64,000 bases of DNA from Dendrophyllia cribrosa (lineage: Eukaryota > Cnidaria > Anthozoa > Scleractinia > Dendrophylliidae), in the NCBI GenBank assembly GCA_024195265.1, contig JAJLRJ010000014.1, forward strand, positions 22,755,009 to 22,819,008. Reading direction: 5' to 3'. Shown in pieces: positions 21,584-35,000 of the stretch. Under the pieces are notes generated by a model. It was not told the DNA's origin. It ran no database searches and worked only from the letters and a program-made list of their open reading frames with translations. A program made the position numbers and the translations under genes. How positions within the stretch are numbered: position 1 is the stretch's first letter; every line of letters starts with the position of its first letter.

Positions 21584-24500
21584 GAACGTGTCCACCTGAG
21601 GACCATGCAGACGAGTCTACACGACCCCCAACCGATTTCGCTCAAATTTGGCTCACTTGTTGCCCACAACGAACCTACAATCTAGGCCAAACGGTTTATC
21701 CAGATACTAATTTTTAAGAGAGTTATACGAGTTTAAAGTTTTTGTTAAAAAATGTGCAAAAATCCGTGCCAAAAATGTAGCGAATTCATGATGTGCGTGT
21801 TTCTCCAAAATCTCAAGCCGACAAAAAATATTCCGCTAAGTGAAAGTAGAAACCTGGATCTTTATGTACAAACATAAAAATATATGATTGTCCTGTTTTC
21901 ATATTTGTGAGCCATCAATCAAACTTGACAATTTTCACCATTTTGCGAAATAACGGAAAATACCCCTAAAATAGCGGGCAAAAGCAAACAAGCGGCCATG
22001 TTTTGATTCATTTCAATGCTTTTTCCAGCTTGAACAATTGATGATCTAAGCAATTACAAGAATAAAAGTGTGTGAAGTTTAGATTTTAGATGACGAATTT
22101 GCCCTTGAAATACGGCAATCCGGCGTACCTGGGAGGGTCACGTGACACGTGCCAGAATTTCGTAATACAGAGACCTCGCGTCCGTTTGTTCATAAGTCTC
22201 CATAATGCAAGGAAAACTTCGAGAAGATCTTTAGGAGTATTTTGAAAAACCATTTTGATGTTTCATTCCAGTTTTATCTTATCTAAAAATCATATAGGAA
22301 GTCCGGCCGCTTTTTATTTTAATTCCTTTTTTTATCGCACCGCATTGAACTTTTAGGCCCTTTTAGACTGCCTCGGTTACAGATAATAAAGTAAGAAAAC
22401 TACTTATTTGTTTACAGTAAAAGCAAAGTAAAGATCAAGTATATCAAAAATACAAATTCAATATATTTAGACTAGTTTTGTTTTCCGCCAGCATTATTTT
22501 GATAACGCGCTGAGAGGATTGCGTGACACGCACCAGACACCAAGAACGCTTTCCCACGCATAAACATACCAGCAGACTTTCGTAAAGATGGGCGATTTCA
22601 AATGTGTTTGTTCTTTTCAGCAATATTCTAAGAAAGAATGTAACCTTTTTGCTCGAAACAAGAGCGCTAGATCTATATTTACAGTATTGTAAAGGATTTT
22701 TCTAGTAGCACAAAAGAGCACTTGTGGTTGTTTTAAAACCTCACGGAAAGGAGTCGAGGAAGACGGTAAATTATGTTTGGCCCGCGTTGGATTGTTCGAC
22801 GAGTGCGGAGAAGATCTCACGATTTGTCCCGAGCATAGGAACGAATTTGGCTTGGGATGGCGGCCAAGTAAAGTTTGTAAATATCCTGAGCATCGGAGAA
22901 AACAGAAACCGTACAGAGGGATATCCAGGGAGATGTCGAGAAAAATATACTTACACTTCGGTGTACTTTGTGAGACTGGACAAGGTGACTCATTGTGAGG
23001 GGGTGAATTGGGCTATGCAAAGCTACTTTTTGGCCCGATCCGTCGATTCGACGTTATTTTCGTTCAAATCCGGGTCCGCATTACTTGAAAAGTTTCGCAG
23101 CATAAATATACTGCACACGGGTATATACATATATTTATTTTGTTTTTATTGTGCAGTACTAGTAGATTTTACTCGAAGTTTTCTGCCTTAATTTGCTGGT
23201 GAAACTGAAAAGGCAGTCGACAAAACACCAACATACCGTCCAAGGCCGACAAAACATTAATGATCAGATCCACAATCCGAACTTCTAGATGGACAAAGTC
23301 CGGAAACCGGGCCAAAAATTTCGGCTGATCCTCGATCCACGGTGATTTTCAATCCGCTTAATTTATCGCTAAAATCCTCAATCTGTGCGCTTTTCAAGGC
23401 CAAATCTGCCGATCCGCGAACCTATTCATCCCTCTCCATTGTAATAATGTTGTGTCGGAATACCGGCTACATTTGAAAATGAACACAGAATGAGATGAAA
23501 TATAAGTTTTATCATGCTTCCGAGTTAAAATAGTATTTTTTGGTTTTCTAGGGATATGTAGGAAATGTTTATCTAATTATAGCGAGACTGTGCGCCGCTA
23601 CGATGAGACAACTAGTGATACACAGGTAAAATACTGTGAAATTAAAATATTAGTGCTTTTCTAAACCGGTAGTCATCCCAATAAATTTAGTTTTAGGCTT
23701 TTATGCAACAAATTATAAGGCGACATTTCTCATACAATTTTCATTTCGAAAAGTCCTCGCAGCGAGTGCCAGTCGAATCTATATCATACTTAGCCGCAAA
23801 CACCGAAGTAAATTGTTTGCAAGCGTGATAAACCGAAATAAATTGCTTGCAAAACCCAAAATAAATTGTTTGTAGCTGTATAAAGAACAAATGAATTGTT
23901 TGCATTAAAAAAAAAAATCCCCTCCCTCCCCCCTGCCTCACATCCACCACCACCACCAGAAAAATAATGGTACGTCCCTGGCCCTTGGGGGTTAAAATCT
24001 TGGTCTGAGGTGTATTTTGGGGGCTAAAAGTTGAAAGAAAGGAAAACAAAATTTTGCAACAGATAAAATGCAAACTTTATAGAATATAAGGTCTCTGCTT
24101 TGGCCTTTTTTTCTTTCTTTTCTTTCTTTTATTTTATTTACTATTTGCATTTAGTTTACTTGCTGTAATTTAATATTCCAATGCCTAAAAGTTACAAGCC
24201 AGCGATAATCCTCTGATAATAATACCCTGATACCTTGGGTATCCTGTGGTACTAATATTGTCAAAATAAAGATGGCGGATGTACCGATCGTGCTCGGTAG
24301 TAAAGCATTTTTTATTAGCTGGGATATCTTATCTATTTAAACGATTGATCATCCAAACAAGTGGCCAGTGTGAGTCTTGAAGAATCTCTGAGCAGTTTGC
24401 AGCCGCGGCCATCATTCTCAAATGTTGTATACGGTTTTGTGTATAAAGTCAGCGACCGGCCGGTAGTTTCCCACATACATGGCTTGGTAAGTGCACTTTT

Positions 24501-25227
24501 ATTAGCACTCCAAATTATATTTATTTCATCAGGTACATTTTATAAACCTAATATTGTGTATTCAAATATAATATGAGCCAAGAATGTCTTCACCAGAATC
24601 AGTAGCATGTTTTACCAGATGTCAACAGATGTCATAGTCCTCTATATTTGTCATTCGCCCGTCATCGTGAGCGAAATACCGATACAAAATATCTGTTTCG
24701 CATGGCTATACGTACGTAACTTCACACAGGTTTTATCACATCTATCAACTCCTAAACAAATAAACTTTATGGAAATCGAGTAATTTTGAGCAGAAACTTG
24801 GCCGCATCCGAGATATTATAAGCGATTTTCACTAGAAATTCGAATCATGAAAAATCTCGATTTTTGAAGGTTTTCTTGAAAGCATTAATATTTTCGAATA
24901 TATTCATCGCATCCTCTTCAAATTTAGTTGATTTAAATAAGTATACTATTCATTTTAAATTGGCAAAGATTCATTATTATCTCTGCACCCAATCGTCTTT
25001 GAGCAAGTTGTAAACTTCACGGGCGAATTTACCATGGTTTTACTTAAAATTGTGTGTCATTTCACTCGAACCACTGTATCCCGTTAACTGTTCGGACTTT
25101 CGGAAAAATATTTGGCAGGCTTTTAAGTTGGACTAATACCAGTATGTACACAAAATATTATCAAATTCTAGAGGGTACCATGTAGACTCAAATGTTGATA
25201 TTGCATGGATTTCAAGTGGACACGTTC
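21584..25227. mobile_element. Possible 3.6-kb TTAA-flanked TIR element
   Basis: GAACGTGTCCACCTGA at 21584 is inverted at 25212-25227 (reverse complement GAACGTGTCCACTTGA), and TTAA stands immediately outside both ends. TTAA target duplications are typical of piggyBac and Kolobok elements. No transposase is recognisable inside. Two open frames (22724-23191 and an exon-like piece at 24361-24487) do not match any family I know. The TIRs are short, so chance or two solo ends cannot be excluded. Confidence 0.45.
24361..24487 (+). other. Exon-like open segment of unknown gene
   Basis: The open frame VASVSLEESLSSLQPRPS ... HIHGL runs to a good donor (GGCTTG|GTAAGT), with an AG at the left boundary but a weak pyrimidine tract. 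An AAGATGGCGG motif (YY1-like, common near animal promoters) lies about 90 bp upstream. No downstream partner exon was found, so this may be chance. Confidence 0.2.
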
Positions 25228-25231
25228 TTAA

Positions 25232-26588
25232 ATGTCAAACGAGTGGCCCGTAAAAGTTGTTCGTCTACACTCGAAACATCTTCGGATCTTCCACGAAAAT
25301 CTTCGGAAAATGATCGTAAGTGTCCGTAGAACCTTCGGACAGTATTAGGAGAATTCGAAAAATGATCGTAAACGTTCGTAGAACTTTCGGACGGTATTAG
25401 GAGAATTTTCGAAAATCTTTGGAGAATTGTTGAAAAGTTCGTAATTAGTGTTGTTTATTTGTTTAACAAATATAATAATACATGGCTACCGTTTGAGTTA
25501 TGAAATTTCATACCCACGCACTCATGTATAATCTTCTATAATATGACCTTTTATCCTCTTTCCGCCGCGAATATCTGCCCCTGGTTCTGACCCTCTGAGG
25601 ATGGGACCACCTGAGAACCTGGTTAATTTACTATTTAATTCTTTCAAACTTGCCTTGGTTACTAAAATTAGCAATCTCCTTTAATTTCTCAATTCGCTGC
25701 AATATAACAGACGTGTTTCACAGAGAATACACACAATATGCCGGCTGCAAACATTAAGTGCGTGTTCATTGTTATAACTGACAAATCCATGTCCTACTAT
25801 AACAAGTATATTATTTGCTTTAAAACATAAATAACAATTTCACTATACGCTGCCATTCTACGCGATAGCAATTGTAAATAGAAGAGACGTTTAGAATACT
25901 TAACACACTAAACGCAAACAAACTAGATAGAAAAAGTGTGTTATCACCAATTGATATACATTAAAGCATGCACAGGAAAGTAGTAATTGAAGCCAAAATT
26001 TAAAACCTCCATAAAGTGTTTTCTCTTACATTTTCCGCCACTTAACGGAGACAGAAACACGACATTTTAAGTAACCCTAGAATTCCTAGTGGACGCCCTT
26101 GTTTCTTTTGTTGTGCTCGATAGAGTCTACAGTTTTTAAACTGTTTTTCTGAGTGCGCGGTCAGAAGAAAGTAATAACGCGTTTTAAATATTTTTACTCG
26201 TTTGTGCATATATATTTGCACTCTAGAATGCAATGTCGAATAATAACTCCTTTTCTTTAGCCCATGTGGGTAGAGTTGACGGCATTGATTTATAAATTTT
26301 TATACAAATAAACATTTTTTGCCATACATTATGAAATTCCTCTTTGGAGTGATTTGCCAAATTTTCAATAAGAATTCCTTTGGACCTATGGAATCTCAAC
26401 ACTCTAAGAATTCAACATAAGACATGTATTAAGTCCGAAGTGAGATTTACACGACACGACGTTTGCTTACAACTGTCACACATGAAAATGTTATAGAATT
26501 CGGATCATTTTACGTTGTTTACAGCTGGGTTGCAATTGTTGTGTCGTCAATTTTTATCGACATATCCGCATTATGAAACAAATTCCTA
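25232..26588. other. AT-rich intergenic stretch without recognisable features
   Basis: Between the TTAA element and the GPD2 3' end I see only short repeated motifs (TTCGGACxGTATTAGGAGAA twice, near 25335 and 25390) and no coding signal. Confidence 0.5.
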
Positions 26589-26594
26589 TTTATT
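26589..26594 (-). promoter_or_regulatory. Polyadenylation signal AATAAA, GPD2
   Basis: The reverse complement of TTTATT, about 80 nt downstream of the GPD2 stop codon at 26675-26673, is suitably placed for mRNA 3' end formation. Confidence 0.45.
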
Positions 26595-26672
26595 CGATGA
26601 TTGGCCAATGACATGAAACGTCATCATTGGCGACAAAAACAGTCACAGTGATTGGCTCAATGAATAATGACG

Positions 26673-29600
26673 TCACAGTCCGCCGCCGCTCCTGTCCACA
26701 GGTATCTGTTCAGTCAAATGTTTGTGATGGCGATCGATGATGACTGCAAAACGATTGTTGGCGACAGCTCCTGTTTTTAAAGCACTCATCAGCTGAAAGG
26801 GAACATCAAAGTAGGTTATACCTATCATCGTTTATACAATGAACTGAATACTACGCGTTCTGTGATTGGTCGTTGCCTATGATCTATCAGAGTACAGACG
26901 CACGGCTGACAGACGCACGGCTGACGTCATAGAAAAATTGTTTGCATTGTTTTCTCCAACATGGCGCACAGTTTTGAAAATGTTTAAGATTATTCTGGAT
27001 TGAGCAAGTGAAAGCCTCGAGAATATTTAGCAGGAGCTGTTAACGAGCAAGAAAAAGAAGAAACCAAGACGAAAAGTGTTCTCGGCGACTTGAAAAATAC
27101 CTAAACTGGAACAAATCTTCGAACAGTCGAGCGCTTTATCTTTAATCTTTAATAACTTACTCTTAAAACAGTGTAAAAAGAAAGATGCAAGTTCGTAATT
27201 TTACTCTTTTTACTTTTCTGTTCATTGTATAAAACAAAAAGATTCCATTTTGCCGTGGGTCTGTTCATTTATAGATCACAGAAGACGTCAAAATGTGGTA
27301 AGAACATCAGTGACACACTCGCCTGCGGCTCGTGTGCCACGTTTTTGTTCTGACCACATTTTGACGTCATCTGTGATCTATAACTGAACAGACACACGGC
27401 GAAATGGAATCTATCTGTTAATTATCCCTTTCCCTTCTAGAGTCAATTATGGAGACATGTAGTGTTGTTCTAACTTTTGAGTCTGTAGACAAAATCCTAT
27501 GGTGTGACCACTTCTGATCTCAGTGTTTGGAAATCTTGATAAAACACTACTCCTCGTGTTTGATATTTGTACTTCTTGTACTGCTATCTGTTGCTCATAA
27601 TATTTCAAACACGAGGAAGAGTGTTCATCAGGATATCGAAACATCGAGAAGTGGGTTGAAAAAACGAGACGCAGCCGAGTCTTTTTAACCCACTTCGAGG
27701 TGTTTGGACACCTGATGAAACACTCTTTCGAGTGTTTGATATAGCTTCTCAAACTGTTCATTAAATACAGAGAAAACGAAGGAATAAAATCGCCAAAATC
27801 TATGCTAATTAAGACCAGGGCCCGGTTGTTCGAAAGCTGGTTAACGCTAACCCAGGATTAAAACTTAACCGTGGATTGAATTTCTCTTGTTAGAAGTGTT
27901 TTCAAAAGCTAATTATAAGTTACATGAAAAGACAATCAGAGACGAAACTAAAGGGCAAAAATACTTTGGAAAAATCTTCATTGATTTATTATTTAACTGG
28001 AATCAAAATTAATGCCAACCCTGGGTTAGCTTAACCGTGCTTTGAACAACCCGGCCCAGGTATCCAAACCTCCTTCACGGTAGTGATTTTCATTGTGGCC
28101 TCGTCATGAATAATTAATCAGTTTTGGAACGATTGTTTCCCATTTGGAAATTTGATACGATTTAACTTAGATTTTAACGATTTAAGTTTAGAGCTAAAAC
28201 TAACCTGTATAAATTCATCCAGCTCCACACACGAATTCTTATTAATGTCCACTTCAGCTATCAACTCGTGAAGTTGCTTATCTGACACTTCTTCTCCCAT
28301 GTCTTTCAACATGTTTCTCAAATCGAAGGAGTTCAGACATCCTCGCTTGGATTTGTTCACTTTATTGAACATTTTTTCGAATTCTTTGATTTCCTCGTCG
28401 TTGAAATTCACCTCCACGCGGCGCACGTGCTCATGAACGTCCAATCCCATGCCAGTGTCGAGGAACTTGCGCGCATCTTCGATTTCAGCCTAAAAACAAA
28501 ATTAGAATATCATGGCCAATTTACTTTATGAACGAAATTGACACCAAATTATAATTAAAACAAGAGGCTCCAAGCAGCCTATACTCATGCGCATGCGTAA
28601 GAAAGGTTTACGATATATTTTAAACATGATAAGAAGATGTCCGATATGGAGAAGAGTTACTCCTTTTATTCAGTCATCGTTCCTGCAAACCACGTTGTTT
28701 ACTATTGAATGTTTTGTAAATGAAGACTGTACCACAATGAAGCCAGTGATTCGTCTAACTCTTATATATACCTAACGTAAACATTAGTAATGTAACTAGG
28801 GTTGTAAGAGACGCTGTCGTGACACTTCAGTAACGCTGTTTTACCGGAAGTGAAAGTAGCCGGAAGTCACTAAACAGGAAGTGTAAATGGCAAAGCTATT
28901 AACCGGAAGTGCACAATTTAAAATATGCGTGCAGAAATTTGCATGCAAAATCGTGACACAAAAAATAATAATAATAATAATAAAAAGAAAAAGAAAAAAA
29001 CGAAAAAACGAAGGGCATTTTTTAACTCATTGCGCTTTGCGCATGAGTAATAATGGTCTGAGTAACAGCTTAACCCGGTTTGAAGCAACTGGGAGTATGG
29101 CTACTCCCCCCTGGATGGGATGCAAGTTCATGCAGGAGTAACCTCCAGCATTTCATCGCCGGTACTCATTTATACACCTGGGTGGAGAGAGACAATGTGG
29201 CGTAAAGTGTCTTGTCTAAGGAAACAACACGACAGCAGAGACCAGGCCTCAAATCACAGACCATCAGATCTAAAGTGCAAAGTGCTAACCACTACACCAC
29301 CGCACAGGCTAACCACTACACCACCACACAGGCTAACCACTACACCACCGCACAGGCTAACCACTACACCACCCCACAGGCTAACCACTACACCACCACA
29401 CAGGCTAACCACTACACCACCGCACAGGCTTACCACTACACCACCACACAGGCTAACCACTACACCACCGCACAGGCTAACCACTACACCACCCCACAGG
29501 CTAACCACTACACCACCACACAGGCTAACCACTACACCACCGCACAGGCTTACCACTACACCACCACACAGGCTAACCACTACACCACCACACAGGCTAA

Positions 29601-31973
29601 CCACTACACCACCACACAGGCTAACCACTACACCACCACACAGGCTAACCACTACACCACCACACAGGCTAACCACTACACCACTGCACAGGCTAACCAC
29701 TACACCACTGCACAGGCTAACCACACTACACTACCGCACAGGCTAACCACTACACCACTACACAGGCTAACCACTACACCACCGCACAGGCTAACCACTA
29801 CACCACTGCACAGGCTAACCACTATACCACCACATAGGCTAACTACTACACCACCGCACAGGCTAACCACTACACCACTACACAGGCTAACCACTACACC
29901 AGAATTTAGTTTTATCGACTGAGTCGATAAGGTAAATTGACCACCGTAAAAAGATTCAAATAGCTGACGTTTCGAGCGCTAGCCCTTCGTCGGAGCGAAT
30001 CAAGGAATACACTACACCACCACTACACCACCGCACAGGCTAACCACTACACCACTGCACAGGCTAACCACTATACCACCACACAGGCTATCCACTACAC
30101 CACCGCACAGGCTAACCACTACACCACCGCACAGGCTAACCACTACACCACCACACAGGCTAACCACTATACCACCGCACAGGCTAACCACTACACCACC
30201 GCACAGGCTAACCACTACATCACCGCACAGGCTAACCACTACACCACCACACAGGCTAACCACTATACCACCGCACAGGCTAACCACTACACCACCGCAC
30301 AGGCTAACCACTACACCACCACACAGGCTAACCACTACACCACTGCACAGGCTAACCACTACACCACCACACAGGCTAACCACTACACCACCTCACCTCT
30401 AGACAAAAACGTCAAAATCGGACACTTTTGGGCGACTTAACCGACCGTATATTGATTACCTCTTTCTTGGCTTTGGACCACTTAAGCTCCTTCGCCATGA
30501 TGTCGGCAATCTTCGGAATGGCGTCGGCAGCGACCTGCGCATTCAAAAACGCAAGCCGTGTTCTCCTAGCGAGGAAATCGACAATCGTGCACGCGTACTC
30601 CTGCACGCCATAGCGAATTTCTGCTTCAATGTATGGAAACTCATCCACAAGACGCTTGCCCAAAACTGGCCAGCGACTTCCGGTTACTTTGGCTAGTTTG
30701 GCAACTTCCGGTGCCTTGGTCCCGTATGAATGAGCAAGGTGCTTGGCAACCTGCAGTGTATTGAGCAAATAATAAAAATTGGTGGTCAGAATAATGAAAT
30801 TTCCATCATTTAGTAATAAAATTCTCTTCAGTTATATGAAGCAATTTTTGTTGTTTTTTTTTAACTCTAATATGACTGTCTTGCAGACAACATACAAGAC
30901 ATGTTAACCTTGGGTCAAACGAGAATGAAAGTGGTCCCTTTAAGCCAAAGGAACTGGCGGAATTGTTGGCAAGAGAATAAAGTTCACCCTTGTACGGGTA
31001 ATAGAGCTGGCTGGCCTGGATTGCTCCGTTTGACTTGATACATTCATCTCGGCCTGCGTTGGGTGACCGAACGTTACATGCAGACGCAGTCAATATAGGG
31101 ACAAGTTTTTAAGCGCTAGTCCTTTGACAGAGAGAATCAAGAAATGGTGGGTTGTGTATGATTAATATCAAACGGAGGAGTTATTGTGTACTCTATTGGT
31201 AAAACATGGTAACGTAAAAGCGCGAGTAAATCAGTTGAATGACAAGCGTTCATTGATTCCGTAGGTATTAAGAGTACAGATTTGAAAGATGATTTTTTTG
31301 TTCCACGTTTCTAAGGCTTTCGATGTAGCTCTGATGTAGCAAAAGACCGCAAACCGTCATCTGTTTCAATGGTAGAACGGTTAGGGAGATTGAAGTGTCA
31401 TTTCTAGTAGTATCCAACATGTGTTGGCTTTAAGGCTGTGTAGCACATACCTCCACATCAAGGCCAAAATCCTGCACCAATCGGATGAAATAATTTGGCG
31501 TGTAACCCTCCCCTCCCTCAAGGAACAGTCCGTCAGTCTGGCACTCTCTTGTCGGCTTGAGCCCACGAGCTTTGATAGCGGCTTCCATGGTGTCTATTGC
31601 CATGGAGCGGTAGGTGGTCCATTTGCCACCAGCGATAGTCACCAGTCCACTCTTGCTGACTAGTATCAGGTGATTGCGGGCGATCGAGGCCGTGCTTTTG
31701 GAGTTGGGGTCTATGACCAAGGGTCGTATTCCGCTCCAAGCCGCCTGCACATCACCACGGCGAACTGCAACAGAACATTTGCATTACAGATACTGTTAAC
31801 TTAATCATAAAACCTGAGCCGTAGCTGAGAAGATAATAACTTTTAAATCTTGCCAAACGTCTTCGAGGGTTTGCATCAAGTTAGGACTAGCAACGTACGA
31901 GACAAGTTTTAGTTTCAGAACGACAGTTTGTACAGAACATTGCAAGAAGTACACAATACTAGGCAAAAGTTGA

Positions 31974-32070
<97 letters not shown>

Positions 32071-35000
32071 TACCACGCCACAAGTTCGCAATTTAACGGG
32101 ATTTTGTTGTCGTTCGTCATAATTCACTTCGCTAATGTCGATGTTTCGAAGCCATCTCGCTTGTTGGAATTCACCCTAACAGGCTCTTGTACCGGGGAGG
32201 GAAGGGGAGGGGGGGGGGGGGGTACTCATATATAAGCCATATGGGTATGTGCCGCTGTGAAGGGTATGGTTTTAAGGCAGTTTAGTCTGGGATAAGGTAT
32301 AGAAATCAGAGAAGTTTGGTCTAGAATAAGGTATTGATTACCTGGAAACTGATCAGTGGTATGAAGAATTAAGTCTAGAATAGGAATTAAAACTCGGACG
32401 AGAAAGAGCCTTCCCTAAACGGAAATAAAATCATCGCGGCAACATTGTTGACAGATGGTTCCCCATTAAAAACACTAACAGTGATACAGTTCTAAAAGTA
32501 GCAAGTCTAGAATAGTGTAGGGATTTTCGGCGTCTAGTCTAGGATGGGATTACAAAATCAGCTGAACATGGTCTGGTATAGGGTAAGGGTTTCAGAGTCA
32601 CAGCAGCACATGCGCACCCGAACATATACAGAGTACCCCCCCCCCCCCCCCCCCCCCCCCCCGGGGACTCGGACGAGACTCGGACGAGAAAGAGCCTTCC
32701 CTAAACGGAAATAAAATCATCGCGGCAACATTGTTGACAGATGGTTCCCCATTAAAAACACTAACAGTGATACAGTTCTAAAAGTAGCAAGTCTAGGATA
32801 GTGTAGGGATTTTCGGCGTCTAGTCTAGTATGGGATTACAAAATCAGCTGAACATGGTCTGGTATAGGGTAAGGGTTTCAGAGTCACAGCAGCACATGCG
32901 CACCCGAACATATACAGAGTACCCCCCCCCCCACTCCTCCCGGGGTCTTGATTTTATAGAAATCAGCATTTACCTTCTACATCTTCGCTAAGGTAGTGTT
33001 TGATCTCACTCAGAATAAACTGAATCTCGGCTTCTTTTGGTGCCGGGTTATATGACAGTTCCGTAGGGGAATCTGTTGTACCAGCGATCGTTTTTCCTGC
33101 AACATAACAAAAAAAACTCTAACTAAAGGTTGTAACTAAAGATTGTACGAACTTCACTGGCTACCTGTCGAACAGCGCATTGTTTTTAAGTGCTCCTGTT
33201 GACCTTTAAAGCCTTGCATGGCCTTGTTATCTACGTAATATTTTAGAACACATCTAGATGTCTCAGATCTTCATCTCATCACCCGCTACGCGTCCCCACT
33301 AAAATGTAAAATCATATGGTGACAGGGCTTTTTCTATAGAAGCGCCATCTCTATGGAATAAGCTTGCTGGTGATCTTAGATTTGCGTATCATTAACTACA
33401 TTTTGGAAAAGGTTAAGGAGTATTTGTTTCGGCTTGCTTTTTAGTAACTTCCTTTTACAATGATTAAAACCTCAGCGATATTCATGCATATATTAGAAGT
33501 TGTAGATTAGATTTCACTAGTTCTTATTTTTAACTGATTATAAAGCGCCTAGAACTGTATTGCATAGGCCTTCGTTTTCGGAAAGAGTAGAAGAGATTCG
33601 GTTGTCTCACCTTCCCACGGGAGGAAGAAGATGACTCGCCCATCACTTGTATCTGGATCCAACAGACCCATGTCTTTTGGACTGAAAAGAAAAAGTTGTC
33701 ACTGGAATAAAAGCTCTTGTCCAATCATACCAGGCACTGGCAGTTTAATAAACCAATTAGAATTCGAAGCAAATATTGTAACCTGTGCCAAGCGCGGGAA
33801 AACGTGCGCAGGCGGGCACGATTGCCTTTGGTTTCACTTCTAATTGGTTGAGAAAGTGGCGCAAAATTTTCTAGCCAACTGATTGAGTAGTACTTTTCTG
33901 ACGTGCTGTTTATTGTGATATACATGGTCAGGTACGACCTTGTAGATGAAATCTCAAAGTGTGAGCAGTACTTTCCTGTGGTACTGTTTATTATACCGTG
34001 CATGGCTCTAACTGTTCATTCAAACGAAAGCTATTGAGTAGTACTTTCCTGTGGTACTGTTTATTATGCTGTACAAGGGGGTTCTAACTTTTCAGTCTGT
34101 GGATGAAATCTCAAAGTGCACCATTCAAATGAAAGCTACTGAGCAGTACTTTCCTGTGGTACTGTTTATTATACTGTACCAAGTGGTTTGAACTTTTGAG
34201 TCTGTGGATGAAGTCCTAAAGTGTGACCATTCAAACGACAGCTATTGAGCAGTACTTTCCTGTGGTGCTGTTTATTACACTGTACAACATGGTTCTAACT
34301 TTTGAGTCTTTGGATGGAATCCTAAAGTGTGACCATTCAAATGAAAGTGAACAAAAAAGCTGTTGATGAGTGCATTTCTTATCCTGCGACACAATACCTG
34401 TAGTAGTTTGGCAGTACAATGTGTACCCCTGAGCTTGGCTGGCAGATGTTGGTTTCTGTTGGCTCATCCATCTTACGAATTGCATCAGTAAATGGCCCAG
34501 TAGCATTCACAACACACTTGGCTTTTACATTGAATTCTTCACCAGTTATTACATCACGCACATGAGCCCCACAAACTACTTCATCCTCCTTGCCTTCTTC
34601 TGCAACAAAGTGTTTAGAGTGATTTTCACTTCAGTGTCGTACAGTGCAACATGCCTTACCATGAACACCCAACAAACTTATTTACAAGTTTGAATATCAC
34701 CAGCTAATTCTTATAATCGTATCAATAACAAACTTCTCGATTGTGATTGGTCATCCGTGCGCCTATTTCTCATGTAATTGGCGCGCGGTCATGTGCGTGT
34801 CCAATTACAACTTTTTGCAATCGGATAGCTGTAATTGGTCACCTACGTAACACAGTAACGCTGTTTTACCGGAAGTGAAAGTAACTGGAAGTCACTAAAA
34901 TATGCGTGCATAAAATTTAAAATATGCGTGCATAAATTTGCATGCAAAATCGTGACACAAAAAAAAATTAATAAAAAGAAAAAAAAGAAAAACGGAAGGC

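Noticed and set aside
22724..23191. A 155-codon frame as a gene or transposase
   Set aside because: No recognisable domain, no splice support and ordinary base composition. Kept only as a note under the 21584-25227 element.
24361..24487. First exon of a V-ATPase subunit A-like gene (YGFVYKVS..PVV resembles its N-terminus)
   Set aside because: The similarity is only a few residues, and no following exon with the expected nucleotide-binding domain was found.
29120..29922. Long open frames of about 156-236 residues with [16 protein letters not shown] or GGVVVSLC repeats
   Set aside because: They arise only because the 24-bp minisatellite unit is a multiple of three and free of stops on both strands. 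There is no unique sequence or gene context.
30806..31093. A 95-codon minus-strand frame between GPD2 exons 10 and 11
   Set aside because: It lies within an intron whose flanking exons splice in frame without it, and no family is recognised.
31805..32127. Poly-Pro and poly-Gly frames
   Set aside because: Translation of the 92-nt G homopolymer; no flanking coding signal.
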